This document shows, piece by piece, positions 28,688-38,670 of a stretch of 64,000 nucleotides of DNA. The stretch covers positions 1,302,001-1,366,000 of the forward strand of contig NZ_CP065972.1 in assembly GCF_016127015.1 (NCBI RefSeq), read 5' to 3'. Positions within the stretch are counted from its first letter, which is position 1. Every line of letters begins with the position of its first letter. The position numbers were made by a program, and so were the translations under genes. The notes beneath the pieces were generated by a model, which saw only the letters and a list, made by a program, of their open reading frames with translations, was not told the DNA's origin and made no database searches. This DNA is from Corynebacterium tuberculostearicum (GTDB lineage: Bacteria; Actinomycetota; Actinomycetes; Mycobacteriales; Mycobacteriaceae).

Positions 28688-29077
28688 TTACCGGAAACCG
28701 CCGCGGAATTTCTCCATATCTCGGCGCTCCTTCTTCGTCGGACGACCGGCACCGCGCGGGCGCACGGGAACCGACGGCAGAAACTCCTTGGGCGGCGGCG
28801 GTGGCGCATGGTCCGTGTAGCAGGTGCGCGCGACTGGCGCGCCGACGCGCTTGGCGACGGTCGCTAAAACCTCGAGGTCATGCTCATGGTGGTTGCGCCA
28901 CACGCGCACGCGGTCGCCCGGCACCACCTGTTGGGAAGGCTTGACGGCCTCGCCATTGATCTTTACGTGCCCGGCGCGCACGGCCGTCGCGGCCGCGGAC
29001 CGGGTTTTAAACATGCGAACGGCCCACACCCAGGCATCGATCCTGACGGGGCGGCCGCTAGGTTGCGGTGCCGGCAT
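28688..29077 (-). CDS. S4-domain RNA-binding protein (Hsp15/RqcP type)
   Basis: 129 residues. The S4 motif is at the N-terminus: VRIDAWVWAVRMFKTRSAAATAVRAGHVKINGEAVKPSQQVVPGDRV in the usual order. A basic C-terminal tail ends in RRDMEKFRGGFR. Such proteins bind tRNA or rRNA on stalled large subunits. It is the last of a minus-strand run (ilvA, yigZ, small membrane gene, this) and directly abuts the upstream 79-codon gene (stop 29078, start 29077). It converges with relS, 21 bp away. Confidence 0.85.
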   Translation of the reverse strand: MPAPQPSGRPVRIDAWVWAVRMFKTRSAAATAVRAGHVKINGEAVKPSQQVVPGDRVRVWRNHHEHDLEVLATVAKRVGAPVARTCYTDHAPPPPPKEFLPSVPVRPRGAGRPTKKERRDMEKFRGGFR

Positions 29078-29317
29078 CTAGTACTGGTTGTGGTTCTCGT
29101 TGACGATCTTCTGGATCTTCAGCCAGTTATAGCCGCCACCTGCGACGGCAACGATGGCACCAATTAGCATCCAAGCCCAGAAGTTAGCCGAAAGCACGCC
29201 GAGCACTACGCCCACACCGATGCCGCCGGCCACGCATACGACGGCGTTGCGGGAGTGCTTGCGCACCTGCTGCTTGCGCTGCGCAATGGGGTTATTCGGT
29301 CGTTGCTGCATACTCAT
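29078..29317 (-). CDS. small membrane protein
   Basis: 79 residues: a basic N-terminus (PIAQRKQQVRKHSRN), two hydrophobic helices (AVVCVAGGIGVGVVLGVLSA and FWAWMLIGAIVAVAGGGYNWL) and a short polar tail. It lies between yigZ (2 bp) and the S4 gene (0 bp), so it is part of the same transcript. Function unknown. Confidence 0.7.
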   Translation of the reverse strand: MSMQQRPNNPIAQRKQQVRKHSRNAVVCVAGGIGVGVVLGVLSANFWAWMLIGAIVAVAGGGYNWLKIQKIVNENHNQY

Positions 29318-29319
29318 GG

Positions 29320-29958
29320 TCAGGATCCTACCTCAACCCACGCGCTGCCGGCCTCTGCCGCTTCGAGCTGGCCCTGCGAGATCGCTGCCAGCGTAGCTTC
29401 CAGCTCATCCAGCCCGCCTGGGCGCACGGCCAGCGTAAAGGTCACCGCCGCCGCATACGCGGTATCGGTTATCTCGTAGCCGCGCCCGCGCAGGTCCGCT
29501 TCCACGCGCCCGGCCGTCGCATGCGGGCACTTCACCGCATAAAGCTCCCGACGCGCCCTGGTTACCGCGCGCACCTTCTCCATGGCCTCGCTCACCGCGC
29601 CGCCATAGGCATGCACCAGCCCGCCGGCCCCTAGCTTGATGCCGCCGAAGTAGCGCACGACCACCGCGCATATATCGAGCATGCCGGACCCCTTCACCAC
29701 ATCCAGCATCGGCTTTCCGGCCGTTCCGGAGGGCTCGCCGTCATCGGAAGAGCGCTCCACCGGGTTCGCGCCGTCGACGTGAAAGACGTAGGCGGAGCAG
29801 TGGTGGCGGGCATCGGGAAAGCGGCTGCGGGCGGCGTCGATAAACGCGCGAGCTTCTTCCTCGTTGGTCACGCGGCCGATCAAGGTAATGAACCGGGATC
29901 GCTTAATTTCAATTTCGTGTTCAACCTGGCCCACGGGGCGACGATAAGAATCCTGCAT
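29320..29958 (-). CDS. YigZ/IMPACT family protein
   Basis: 212 residues. The N-terminal UPF0029 domain has IKRSRFITLIGRV, the core HHCSAYVFHVDG, and SDDGEPSGTAGKPML followed by VVRYFGGIKLGAGGLVHAYGGAV, the family hallmark. A C-terminal ferredoxin-like domain follows (residues about 135-205). It is likely cytoplasmic and translation-related; the exact role is unknown. Its ATG overlaps the ilvA stop by one base (29958). Confidence 0.9.
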   Translation of the reverse strand: MQDSYRRPVGQVEHEIEIKRSRFITLIGRVTNEEEARAFIDAARSRFPDARHHCSAYVFHVDGANPVERSSDDGEPSGTAGKPMLDVVKGSGMLDICAVVVRYFGGIKLGAGGLVHAYGGAVSEAMEKVRAVTRARRELYAVKCPHATAGRVEADLRGRGYEITDTAYAAAVTFTLAVRPGGLDELEATLAAISQGQLEAAEAGSAWVEVGS

Positions 29959-31226
29959 TAGGCCACGAGGAATTCGTACTCGGGGGTGCCGGGCTTGAGG
30001 TACTGCACCGAAATCTTGGATTCTCCCATGCGCTCTAGCAGGCCGTCGAGGTCCTCGGCGCGGCTAAGCTGCAGGCCCACCAGCGCAGCGCCCGTCTCGC
30101 GGTTATTGCGCTTTAAGTACTCAAAGAGCGTGATGTCATCGGTCGGGCCCAAAATCTCCTGCAAGAAGTGGCGCAGCTGGCCCGGCTCCTGCGGGAAATT
30201 CACCAAGAAATAATGCTTCAGACCGCGGTGGACCAAAGAGCGCTCCATGATCTCGGCGTAACGCAGCACGTCATTATTGCCGCCAGAAATCACGCACACC
30301 ACCGTCGAACCGGGCTCCAGGTCCAACTGGTGCAGGCCCGCTACCGACAGTGCACCGGCCGGCTCCGCAATGATGCCCTCATTTTGATACAGGTTGAGCA
30401 GGTCCGTACACACCGCGCCCTCGGACACGGTGTCAAAGCTCAGGCGCTCGCGATTGGCGTCCAAAATCTCATAGGGCAGCGCGCCCAAGCGCTTTACGGC
30501 CGCGCCATCGACGAAGGGGTCGACCTCCTCCAGCGTGACCGGGCCGCCGTGGTCAAACGCCGCTCTTAGCGACGCCGCCCCTTCCGGCTCCATGCCCACC
30601 ACCCGGGTGTGCGGTGCCATATCCGCCACGTAAGAGGTGATGCCGGAAATCAGGCCACCGCCTCCCACAGGAACAACGATGGTATCGAGCGACTTGCCCT
30701 TGGCCGAAAGCTGCGCCACAACCTCCGCCGCGACCGTGCCTTGTCCGGTGATGGTATCGCGGGCGTCGAAGGGCTCGATGAAGGTGGCGTCGCGCTCGGC
30801 GGCGTCGGCATGCGCGGCCGCGGCTGCTTCATCGAAGTTGGCGCCGACCACCACCAGCTCCACCTGGTCGCCGCCATGGACCAAGATGCGGTCGCGCTTT
30901 TGCATCGGCGTGGGCTCCGGCACAAAAATCTTGCCGGCTATGCCCATCGTGCGGCAAGCATAGGCCACGCCCTGCGCATGATTGCCGGCCGACGCCGTAA
31001 CAATGCCCCGGCCGCGCTCTTCCTGGGGAACATTCGACATACCGTTTAACGCGCCGCGAATCTTATAGGAGCGCACGTCCTGCAGATCCTCCCGCTTGAG
31101 ATAGACCTCGCAGCCCGTCTCGGCCGACAGCCGGGCGCAGTACTGCAGCGGAGTCGGGGCGATTTCCGAGCTAATCCGCGCCTGCGCCTGCTGGATATCG
31201 GATGCATGGATGGTCGAATCAGTCAT
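29958..31226 (-). CDS. ilvA: threonine ammonia-lyase (biosynthetic)
   Basis: Deaminates threonine to 2-oxobutanoate, the first committed step to isoleucine. 422 residues. The PLP lysine is in SYKIRGALNG, and the Ser/Gly loop reads TASAGNHAQGVAYA. The phosphate-binding GGGGLISG is at mid-protein. The C-terminal regulatory region (about 90 residues: HYFLVNFPQEPGQLRHFLQEIL...GLLERMGESKISVQYL) is a single ACT-like domain, shorter than in E. coli IlvA. TAGACT stands 8 nt before the ATG and may serve as -10. It heads the ilvA-yigZ-membrane-S4 run. Confidence 0.95.
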   Translation of the reverse strand: MTDSTIHASDIQQAQARISSEIAPTPLQYCARLSAETGCEVYLKREDLQDVRSYKIRGALNGMSNVPQEERGRGIVTASAGNHAQGVAYACRTMGIAGKIFVPEPTPMQKRDRILVHGGDQVELVVVGANFDEAAAAAHADAAERDATFIEPFDARDTITGQGTVAAEVVAQLSAKGKSLDTIVVPVGGGGLISGITSYVADMAPHTRVVGMEPEGAASLRAAFDHGGPVTLEEVDPFVDGAAVKRLGALPYEILDANRERLSFDTVSEGAVCTDLLNLYQNEGIIAEPAGALSVAGLHQLDLEPGSTVVCVISGGNNDVLRYAEIMERSLVHRGLKHYFLVNFPQEPGQLRHFLQEILGPTDDITLFEYLKRNNRETGAALVGLQLSRAEDLDGLLERMGESKISVQYLKPGTPEYEFLVA

Positions 31227-31325
31227 GTCTTGACAGTCTACCCATTCACGGGAAATTCACTGTCCTTTAGTTGCACCGTTACCTCCATCAGCAATAGTGG
31301 ACATAACCATAAGAAAGGAATATCT

Positions 31326-33191
31326 ATGCTCAAGCGCATCTCTCTCTGCGTTACCTCCTCCCTCGTCCTGGCCTGCGCCCCAGCCGCCCACGCCCACATT
31401 GTGGATAACGTGCTGGAACACTCCGCCCCCAACGCCGCGCTGCAACTGACCCCCATCGGTTCCCATGAATCCGGCGTGCTAGGCAAATCCGCCGCCGAAA
31501 TCGTCGCCTACCACGCTGCGTCCCAGCGAATCCTCACCGTCAATGCGCGCTCCGGTGAGGTCGATATCCTTGACGCCTCCGATCCCACCCAGCCGCGCAA
31601 GATCGGCGCCATCTCCGCCGGCGGGGACAAGGAAATCAACTCCGTGGCCGTGCGCCCCGATGGCCTGGCCGTCGCCGCGGTACAGCAGGCGGACAAAACC
31701 GATAACGGCGAAGCTCTGTTCTTCAATGCCGAAACCGGCGAGGAGCTTGGGCGCGTAGGCGTAGGCGCCCTGCCCGATAACGTGCACCTCACCGCCGACG
31801 GCCGCCACGCGCTGGTAGCCAACGAGGGCGAGCCTTCCGACGCCCTCAATGCCGAGGGCACCGCCTACCTCAAGGACCCAGAGGGCTCCATTTCTGTCAT
31901 CAGCCTGCCCGCGGACGTCGCGGCGCCCGCGCTTGGCGACGTCCACACGGCCGACTTCACCGCCTTTGACACCGCCGACCTTGGCCCTTCAATCCGCGTT
32001 TTCGGCCCCTCCGCGCACCATAACCTGCCCTCGCGGGACTTCGAGCCGGAATACATCTCCTCCGCAGGCGGCAAGGCCTATGCCACGCTGCAGGAAAACA
32101 ACGCGATCGCGGTCATCGGTATCGAGTCTGCCACCGTAGAAAAGGTCATCCCCGCTCATATCGCAGACCACTCCCAGGTGCCGATGGATCCGTCCAATAA
32201 GGATGACGCCGCGGAGCTGCGCACCATTCCGGTCAAAGGCCTGTCCATGCCGGACTCCATCGGTGCCTTCGAGGCAGGAGGCCAGACTTATTTCGCCACC
32301 GCCAACGAGGGCGATGCTCGCGAGTGGGGAGGCTATACCGATGAAGTAGAGCTCAAGGACCTGGTAAAGGACGGCAAGGTCTGTGATGACCTCGAGCTTC
32401 CCGAGGGCATCGAGGACAAGAAGGTCGCCGGCAACCTCAAGCTCACCAACGCTTCTGGCTGGAACGAAGAAAAGGAATGCTTCGACGGCCTGTATTCCTA
32501 TGGCTCGCGCTCCTTTAGTATCTACGACGCCGAGGGCAACGTCGTCTTCGACTCCGGTGCGGACTTCGAGAAAGTCACCAAGGATATGCCCGGCCTTAAC
32601 TTCAACGCCGATAACGAGGATCCGGATTTCGATGACCGCTCCGATAATAAGGGACCAGAGCCGGAAGCCTTGACCATCGGCAAGGTTGGCGATCGCACCT
32701 ACGCCTTCATCGGCGCAGAGCGCGTGGGCGGCATCTTTGTCTACGACGTAACCACCCCTGCCGAGGCAAAGTTTGTCACCTACGTCAACAATCGCGATTT
32801 TTCCGTTGACTATGACGAAAATGATGTCGCAGCCACGACCCTGGCCGGCGACCTCGGACCAGAGGGCCTAGCCTTCGTTCCCGCCGCAGATTCCCCTACC
32901 GATAACGCACTCCTCATCGCCGGCAACGAGGTCTCCGGCACCACCACCGTGTTCTCCGCCAAGGACCTGCTTGCCGACGCCTCCGATAACACCGATTCCC
33001 CCTCCACGTCCGCGGGTTCCACTGGTTCCAGCAGCGGCAGCAGTGGCAGCAGCGTCGCTGCCGGCGTGGGCATCGTGGCCGGTTTGGTAGGTCTTGGTGC
33101 CCTGATCGGCGGGGCGCTGGGCTTCCTGCCGAAGACCGTCGACGAGTTCTATGCGCTGTTGCCGGCGCAGGTGCGCAAGCTTTTGCCATAG
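31326..33191 (+). CDS. secreted choice-of-anchor-I-type beta-propeller protein, C-terminally anchored
   Basis: 621 residues. A signal peptide (MLKRISLCVTSSLVLACAPAAHA) is followed by a long beta-propeller region. It contains PDGLAVAAVQQ, LPDNVHLTADGRHALVANEGEPSD, DSIGAFEAGGQTYFATANEGDAREWGGY split over blades, and GPEPEALTIGKVGDRTYAFIGAERVGG. This is the pattern of choice-of-anchor-I proteins often annotated as phosphatase- or phytase-like. A Ser/Gly-rich linker (about residues 560-580) leads to a Gly/Ala-rich hydrophobic helix (AGVGIVAGLVGLGALIGGALGF) and a short tail. AAAGGA precedes the ATG at 31326. The catalytic activity is uncertain. Confidence 0.82.
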   Translation: MLKRISLCVTSSLVLACAPAAHAHIVDNVLEHSAPNAALQLTPIGSHESGVLGKSAAEIVAYHAASQRILTVNARSGEVDILDASDPTQPRKIGAISAGGDKEINSVAVRPDGLAVAAVQQADKTDNGEALFFNAETGEELGRVGVGALPDNVHLTADGRHALVANEGEPSDALNAEGTAYLKDPEGSISVISLPADVAAPALGDVHTADFTAFDTADLGPSIRVFGPSAHHNLPSRDFEPEYISSAGGKAYATLQENNAIAVIGIESATVEKVIPAHIADHSQVPMDPSNKDDAAELRTIPVKGLSMPDSIGAFEAGGQTYFATANEGDAREWGGYTDEVELKDLVKDGKVCDDLELPEGIEDKKVAGNLKLTNASGWNEEKECFDGLYSYGSRSFSIYDAEGNVVFDSGADFEKVTKDMPGLNFNADNEDPDFDDRSDNKGPEPEALTIGKVGDRTYAFIGAERVGGIFVYDVTTPAEAKFVTYVNNRDFSVDYDENDVAATTLAGDLGPEGLAFVPAADSPTDNALLIAGNEVSGTTTVFSAKDLLADASDNTDSPSTSAGSTGSSSGSSGSSVAAGVGIVAGLVGLGALIGGALGFLPKTVDEFYALLPAQVRKLLP

Positions 33192-33253
33192 ATCTTCTGG
33201 GATTTACCTGCTAAATTATTTGAGGCTAATACCTCTCACTCTAAAGGAGAACC

Positions 33254-33739
33254 ATGCGCAACCGTCTCAGCACTTCGCTCGTCGCCGCCACCGCCGTGGC
33301 AGCGGGCCTTGTTGCACCAGCAACCGCTTCTGCCGCTGAAGAGCAGCCGAAGCACATCTCGGCTGAATGCCAGGCCGAGGTCGATAAGGCGAAGGAAGAA
33401 CACCTCAAGAAGATCGAGAACGGCGAGCTCGGATCTTCCGCCCGCACCCCGCAGGAGCTCATGCAGGGCCTAGCTAACGGCTACGGTTCTTCCGGAATGC
33501 CCAAGGAGCCGGACTGCGTAGCCAAGGAGGCGGAACAGCGCCAGATCGAGGCACTCGAGAAGCTTCCCATCTGGGGCTCTTCCACCCCAGAAAAGTTCCT
33601 CGAGGTCATGAGCTGGGTGACCGTAGCCGCCAGCCTCGTCGCTGCGCTGCTGCAAGCTTTCAACATGGTTGCCACGGTGAACCCGGCTGTGCTGGAGCCG
33701 ATGAAAAACGCCCTCAAGCAGCTGGGCGTGCGCTTCTAA
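33254..33739 (+). CDS. small secreted protein with C-terminal hydrophobic segment
   Basis: 161 residues. A signal peptide ending in PATASAAEE is followed by a charged, helix-prone mature region with two cysteines (SAECQAEVDKAKEEHL and KEPDCVAKEAEQ), probably disulphide-bonded. A C-terminal hydrophobic stretch (VMSWVTVAASLVAALLQAFNMVATV) precedes a short basic tail. AAAGGAG 5 nt before the ATG is a strong SD. It lies 62 bp after the choice-of-anchor-I gene with its own possible -10 (TAAATT). The family is not recognised; it resembles corynebacterial exported proteins. Confidence 0.75.
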   Translation: MRNRLSTSLVAATAVAAGLVAPATASAAEEQPKHISAECQAEVDKAKEEHLKKIENGELGSSARTPQELMQGLANGYGSSGMPKEPDCVAKEAEQRQIEALEKLPIWGSSTPEKFLEVMSWVTVAASLVAALLQAFNMVATVNPAVLEPMKNALKQLGVRF

Positions 33740-33753
33740 GCACTGAATAATTG

Positions 33754-33779
33754 AGCCGCTCCGGAGTTCCGGAGCGGCT
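33754..33779. terminator. bidirectional terminator between secreted-protein and MetE-like genes
   Basis: A perfect 12-bp inverted repeat AGCCGCTCCGGA (33754-33765) and its complement (33768-33779) separated by GT. It lies between two convergent genes, 14 bp and 10 bp from their stops, with T-rich sequence (GTTTTT) shortly after on the plus side. Confidence 0.8.
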
Positions 33780-33789
33780 TTGCGCGTTT

Positions 33790-34980
33790 TTAGAACAGCT
33801 CGCGGGTAGCGATATCAGCGCCCTCGACCAAGGACCGCAGCTTCGCCCACGCAATCTGGGGGTGCAGGCGGCCGCCGAGGCCGCAGTCGGTCGACGCGAT
33901 GACGTTTTCGGGGCCGACTACCTCGGCGAATTGAATAATGCGATCGGCCACGAGGCGCGGATGCTCTACCGCGTTGGTGGAGTGAGAGACCACGCCCGGG
34001 TAAATCACGGTGCCCTCCGGCAATGCGTGGTCCTGCCAGACGCGCCACTCATGCGCGTGGCGCGGCGAAGCGGCCTCGAAGGAGAATCCTCCGACCTCGG
34101 CACGCAGGATTTCCTCGACGATATCCGCAAAGGGCACGTCGGTAACGTGCGGTCCGTGCCAGGAGCCCCAGCAGATATGCAGGCGCGTTTGTTCCTTGGG
34201 CAGGCCGGCGATGGAATCATTGAGGACGTCGATGCGCTCGCGGATAAAACCGCGGAAGTCCTCCACCGACGGCTCCGGGTTGATTTGGTCCCAAGCCTCG
34301 GCCAGGTCGGGCGCGTCGAATTGCACAGTAAGCCCAGCATCGGTGATGGCCTGGTATTCGGTGCGCATGGCGCGGCCGACGTCGGCAAGCAGCTCATGCT
34401 CATCGTCATAGTAGCGGTTGGTCAGGCGTGCGGCCGAGCCGGGCGAAAGGGCGGCGATGAACCCGGGGGTGCCGGCTGGGAGGGCGTCGGCAAGCAAGCG
34501 CACATCGGCGGCGACTTCATCCTGGCCGATGTAGGTTACCGGTCCGGTGAACTCTGGGTTCGCCACCTTGGCGCGGCCGGTGAAGATGCCAGAATCCGGA
34601 TCATTATAGGCCTCCGAGAACAACGCGCGGTCACGGCGATCAATAAACGACGTCAGCCGCGGCTCACCCGGCTTGGAGCGCACCACCTCGGCCGATTCCC
34701 AGCGGTCGGTATCCGTCATCGTCAGCCCGCCCAGGCGGCTAAACGAATAATTCCACCACGCGCCATAATCCACCGCGCCAGAGGTGATATGGCCGTACTC
34801 GCCCTGGTTAATGATATCGAGTCCGAGATCGAGCTGCCGCTTGACGACGTCCGCCACCGCAGACTCCAAAATCCCCTGAAACTCCGCGACCGGCAGCTCT
34901 CCGCGCTGCAGGTTGGCTTCCAGCAGCTCCGGGGTGCGCGGCAGTGAGCCGACGTGGGTGGTGCGAATCTTGTTAACCAT
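33790..34980 (-). CDS. MetE-like cobalamin-independent methionine synthase family protein
   Basis: 396 residues, covering only the catalytic (C-terminal) barrel of MetE. It begins IRTTHVGSLPRTPELL, as in the core MetE/UROD-like family. Candidate zinc ligands are in HICWGSWHG (His, Cys) and STDCGLGGR (Cys) near the C-terminus. Full MetE has about 750 residues, so this is the short form and its methyl donor may differ from methyltetrahydrofolate polyglutamate. An McbR-type operator overlaps its promoter, supporting a role in sulphur or methionine metabolism. GGAG precedes the ATG. It is monocistronic. Confidence 0.85.
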   Translation of the reverse strand: MVNKIRTTHVGSLPRTPELLEANLQRGELPVAEFQGILESAVADVVKRQLDLGLDIINQGEYGHITSGAVDYGAWWNYSFSRLGGLTMTDTDRWESAEVVRSKPGEPRLTSFIDRRDRALFSEAYNDPDSGIFTGRAKVANPEFTGPVTYIGQDEVAADVRLLADALPAGTPGFIAALSPGSAARLTNRYYDDEHELLADVGRAMRTEYQAITDAGLTVQFDAPDLAEAWDQINPEPSVEDFRGFIRERIDVLNDSIAGLPKEQTRLHICWGSWHGPHVTDVPFADIVEEILRAEVGGFSFEAASPRHAHEWRVWQDHALPEGTVIYPGVVSHSTNAVEHPRLVADRIIQFAEVVGPENVIASTDCGLGGRLHPQIAWAKLRSLVEGADIATRELF

Positions 34981-34995
34981 CAGGTTTTCTCCATC

Positions 34996-35015
34996 AATAT
35001 AGACTGTGCTGTCTA
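34996..35015 (-). promoter_or_regulatory. promoter with McbR-type operator
   Basis: TAGAC-TGTGCT-GTCTA at 35000-35015 matches exactly the known C. glutamicum McbR operator form TAGAC-N6-GTCTA. On the minus strand it overlaps the -10 candidate TATATT (34996-35001) by two bases. McbR represses methionine and cysteine genes when S-adenosylhomocysteine is low. The site is 19 bp before the start codon of the MetE-like gene. Confidence 0.75.
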
Positions 35016-35052
35016 GATTAGTGGAGAGCGCCTGCCGCCGCCGAGTTTAGAT

Positions 35053-38000
35053 TCAGCCTAATATGCCCGCGCCCATGGTGGCCTTGAGGTCGCCCATGAG
35101 GTTGCCGGATCGCTCCACACGCAGGTGGTCGCCGAGGATCATGGTGGTGGACTCGGAGCCATCGACAAGCTCGAGGTAGACATCCGACTCGCCCTGGTTT
35201 TTGAGCAGGACCTGCTTGAGGCGGGCAATATTTTCCATGGTGCACTGATCCGTGCGCATGGTCAGCCGCAGAGGCAGGCCGGCGCCACCGCCAGGGCCCA
35301 GCTCCGGCACGCGGATATCGGAGCAGAACAGCGAGCGGCGCTCATCGCGCACCTTGACGTTCACTCGCGCGAGGATGATATTGTCCTCGACAATCTGCGG
35401 GGCGACGAGCGAGTACACCTTGTTGAATACCAGGATTTCCACCTGCGCGCCATTGTGGTCTTCCACCGTGACAATGGCCCACGGCGAGCCATCGCGCTTG
35501 GAAAAGCGACGGTCCACGCCCGAAATGATGCCGCCGATGATGAGCTCTTGGCCGTTATGCACCTCGTCGTTGAGGATCTTGGTCAGCGGCGTATCCGTCT
35601 GCGCGGCCAGCGCCTCCTCGAAGCCATCGAGAGGGTGGCCGGAAACATATAGGCCCAGCATCTCGCGCTCGAGGGCAAGTTCGTGTTTGCGATCCCAGTT
35701 GTCTTCCGGGATATCCAAGGCAAAGGCGTTGGAAGCCGCGTCGTCCTCTCCCCCGCCGATTCCAGCGAAGAGATCGAACTGGCCCTTATCCGCGGCCTTC
35801 TTGGTGGTTTGCACCGCATCCACCGCGTCCTCGTGGATGAGCATGAGGCCCTTGCGCGGGTGGTTCAAGTCATCGAAGGCGCCGGCCTTAATGAGCGCCT
35901 CTGTCACGCGCTTGGTGCAGGCGGCGAGCTCGATCTTGTCCAGGTAATCACTAAACGAGGTAAACGCGCCCTTGTCGTGGCGGGATTTGATGATGGATTC
36001 CACCACTTCCGAGCCGACATTGCGGATAGCGCCCATGCCGAAGCGGATATCCTCTCCCACCGCTTGGAAATCCTCTTCGGACTCGTTGACGGACGGCGGC
36101 AGCACCTTAATGCCCAAGTGGCGGCAGTCCGAAAGGTAAATGGCGGACTTATCCTTCTTATCGCCCACCGAGGTCAACAGCGCGGCCATATATTCCGGTG
36201 CGTAGTAGGCCTTGAGGTAGGCCGTCCAGAAGGACACCAAGCCGTAGCCCGCGGCGTGGGACTTGTTAAACGCGTAGGACGCGAAGGGCTCGATGGTGCC
36301 CCAGAGCGCATCCATGGCGGACTTGGAGTAGCCATTTTCTTGCATGCCGCCCCAGAACTTGTCGTACTGCTGGGCCAGCACTTCGGGCTTCTTCTTACCC
36401 ATTGCCTTACGGAAGCCATCTGCCTCGCCGGCCGTGTAGTTGGCGACCTTCTGCGAGATACGCATGATCTGCTCCTGGTAGACGATGAGACCGTAGGTCT
36501 CATCCAGGATTTCCTTGAGCGGCTCTTCCAACTCCGGGTGAATTGGAGTGATTTCCTTACGGCCATTTTTACGATCCGCGTAGTCCCAGTGGGCGTTGAC
36601 ACCCATCGGACCGGGGCGGTAGAGCGCAAGGGAGGCCACAATATCCTTAAAGCCGGTCGGCTTCATGCGCTTGAGCAGCTCTTGCATGCCGCCGGAGTCG
36701 AGCTGGAAGACGCCCAGCGTATCGCCGCGCGAGAGTAGGTCATAGACCTTGGAGACCTTGGGGTCGTCGGCATGCAGCTGCTCTAGGTGGACTTCTTCGC
36801 CGCGGTTGCGCTTGATGTTTTCAATCGCATCGCCGATAACGGTGAGGTTGCGCAGGCCCAGAAAGTCCATTTTCAGCAGGCCAATGGCCTCGCACGCCGG
36901 GTAGTCCCAGCCGGTGATATAAGCGCCGTCGGCCGGGCGCTTCCACATAGGAATGTGGTCCATGAGCCGGACCGAAGCCATAATCACCGCACAGGCGTGT
37001 ACGCCCGCCTGCCTGACGACGCCCTCCAAACCCCGCGCCGTGTCATAAATCTTCTTCACATCCGGGTCGGATTCCACCATCTGGCGGACCTCGGCGGCCT
37101 CGGAGTAGCGCTCGTGGTCCGGGTCCGTGATGCCCTTGAGCGGAATGTCCTTGGCCATGATCGCCGGAGGCAGCGCGCCGTTGATGCGGTCGGCCATCTG
37201 GAAGCCAGGCTGGCCAAAGTGCACCTTGGCCGAATCCTTAATGGCCTGCTTGGTCTTCACCGTGCCGAAGGTAATCACCTGCGCCACCTTGTCTTCGCCC
37301 CAGCGCTCGGCCGCATAGGTAATCATTTCGCCACGGCGGCGGTCATCGAAGTCGATATCGATATCGGGTGCGGACGGGCGCTCAGGGTTCAAGAATCGCT
37401 CGAAAAGGAGATCGTGCTCCAGCGGGTCGATATTGGTAATGGTCAGCGCGTAGGCGACAAGCGCGCCGGCCGCCGAACCACGGCCCGGCCCCACACGAAT
37501 GCCCACGGAGCGTGCGTGCTTAATGAGCTCGGCCACGATGAGAAAGTAGGACGGGTAGCCCTTCATCTCAATAACGGAGATCTCATACTTGGCGCGCTCG
37601 ATATACTCCTCCGGAACATCCTGGCCGGGGAAGCGCTTTTGCAGGCCCTCCATCACCTCATGGGTGAGCCAGGAAGTTGGGGTGTGGCCCTCGGGGACGT
37701 CGGCAATAGGCATGCGATCGTGGGTGTGTTCTTCCCAAATCTCGCCGTAGTCTTGCACGCGCTCAGCAATCCACAGGGTGTTATCACAGCCATCTGGAAT
37801 CATATCGTCCCAGGTCTCGCGCATCTGCGCGGCCGACTTAATGTAGTAGCCGGTGCCGCCGAACTTGAAGCGGTCCGGGTCCATGAAAGTCTTGCCGGTC
37901 TGCACGCACAGCATCGCCTCGTGCGCCGGCGCCTGGGACTCCAGCACGTAGTGGCAGTCATTGGTCACCAGCGGGGGCAGGTCTAGCTTGCGGCCGATTT

Positions 38001-38625
38001 CTAGCAGGCCATCGCGCGTGCGCTTTTCGATGTCCAGCCCATGGTCCATCAACTCCAAAAAGAAGTTGTCCTTGCCGTAGATGTCCTGCCACATGGCCGC
38101 GGCCTCCAGCGCCTCGTTGAACTGGCCGAGGCGCAGGCGGGTCTGGACGTCGCCAGAGGGGCAACCGGTGGTGGCAATGATGCCGTCTGCGTGCTCGGCG
38201 ATGAGCTCGGCGTCCATGCGCGGCCATTTGCCCAACTGACCTTCATAGGAAGCCAGCGAAGACAAGGTAAAAAGGTTGCGCAGGCCGGTGGCGTTCTCCG
38301 CGATCATCGTTTGGTGGAGGTAGGCACCAGAGGCGGAGACGTCGTCGCGCTTTTGGTCCGGCGTGCCCCACAGCACGCGCTTTTTGTTGAAGCGGGATTC
38401 GGGCGCCATATACGCCTCGATGCCGATGATGGGTTTGACGCCGGCGCCGGTCATGCGGCGGTAGAAGGCATCAGAGCCATACATATTGCCGTGGTCGGTC
38501 ATGCCGACGGCCGGCATTTCTTGGCGGACCACCTCGTCTGCCAGCATATCGACCTTGGCCATGCCGTCCAGCATGGAAAACTCGGTGTGGTTGTGCAGGT
38601 GGACGAAGGAGGAGTTTTTGGCCAT
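35053..38625 (-). CDS. dnaE1: DNA polymerase III alpha subunit
   Basis: The replicative polymerase, 1190 residues. The N-terminal PHP domain has [14 protein letters not shown] and TDHGNMYG. The polymerase active-site acidic triad region reads PDIDIDFDD at about residue 420. A helix-hairpin-helix region and an OB domain ([31 protein letters not shown]) lie towards the C-terminus. The start at 38625 ([13 protein letters not shown]) is chosen because a -10 box TATGAT ends 7 nt upstream. The open frame reaches 38766 but would overlap the divergent rarD promoter. Length and domain order are normal. Confidence 0.96.
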   Translation of the reverse strand: MAKNSSFVHLHNHTEFSMLDGMAKVDMLADEVVRQEMPAVGMTDHGNMYGSDAFYRRMTGAGVKPIIGIEAYMAPESRFNKKRVLWGTPDQKRDDVSASGAYLHQTMIAENATGLRNLFTLSSLASYEGQLGKWPRMDAELIAEHADGIIATTGCPSGDVQTRLRLGQFNEALEAAAMWQDIYGKDNFFLELMDHGLDIEKRTRDGLLEIGRKLDLPPLVTNDCHYVLESQAPAHEAMLCVQTGKTFMDPDRFKFGGTGYYIKSAAQMRETWDDMIPDGCDNTLWIAERVQDYGEIWEEHTHDRMPIADVPEGHTPTSWLTHEVMEGLQKRFPGQDVPEEYIERAKYEISVIEMKGYPSYFLIVAELIKHARSVGIRVGPGRGSAAGALVAYALTITNIDPLEHDLLFERFLNPERPSAPDIDIDFDDRRRGEMITYAAERWGEDKVAQVITFGTVKTKQAIKDSAKVHFGQPGFQMADRINGALPPAIMAKDIPLKGITDPDHERYSEAAEVRQMVESDPDVKKIYDTARGLEGVVRQAGVHACAVIMASVRLMDHIPMWKRPADGAYITGWDYPACEAIGLLKMDFLGLRNLTVIGDAIENIKRNRGEEVHLEQLHADDPKVSKVYDLLSRGDTLGVFQLDSGGMQELLKRMKPTGFKDIVASLALYRPGPMGVNAHWDYADRKNGRKEITPIHPELEEPLKEILDETYGLIVYQEQIMRISQKVANYTAGEADGFRKAMGKKKPEVLAQQYDKFWGGMQENGYSKSAMDALWGTIEPFASYAFNKSHAAGYGLVSFWTAYLKAYYAPEYMAALLTSVGDKKDKSAIYLSDCRHLGIKVLPPSVNESEEDFQAVGEDIRFGMGAIRNVGSEVVESIIKSRHDKGAFTSFSDYLDKIELAACTKRVTEALIKAGAFDDLNHPRKGLMLIHEDAVDAVQTTKKAADKGQFDLFAGIGGGEDDAASNAFALDIPEDNWDRKHELALEREMLGLYVSGHPLDGFEEALAAQTDTPLTKILNDEVHNGQELIIGGIISGVDRRFSKRDGSPWAIVTVEDHNGAQVEILVFNKVYSLVAPQIVEDNIILARVNVKVRDERRSLFCSDIRVPELGPGGGAGLPLRLTMRTDQCTMENIARLKQVLLKNQGESDVYLELVDGSESTTMILGDHLRVERSGNLMGDLKATMGAGILG

Positions 38626-38632
38626 GCGGCTC

Positions 38633-38664
38633 ATCATAGCGGGGCGGTCAAAATGGGCTATTAT
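38633..38664. promoter_or_regulatory. divergent leaderless promoters of dnaE1 and rarD
   Basis: The minus-strand -10 TATGAT (38633-38638) lies 7 nt before the dnaE1 ATG. The plus-strand -10 TATTAT (38659-38664) lies 6 nt before the rarD ATG. The two start codons are only 45 bp apart, so the -35 position of each promoter falls near the -10 of the other. No clear -35 consensus is visible for either. Confidence 0.6.
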
Positions 38665-38670
38665 TTTGTG

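Noticed and set aside
37696..37706. Near-copy of the Leu-Ala-Asp 11-mer (GACGTCGGCAATAG) in dnaE1
   Set aside because: It differs from the core and is in another reading context, so it was not counted among the twelve copies.
38041..38670. Long upstream extension of the rarD frame inside dnaE1 antisense
   Set aside because: It lies opposite the conserved dnaE1 PHP domain, has no family match, and RarD length and the -10 box place the start at 38671.
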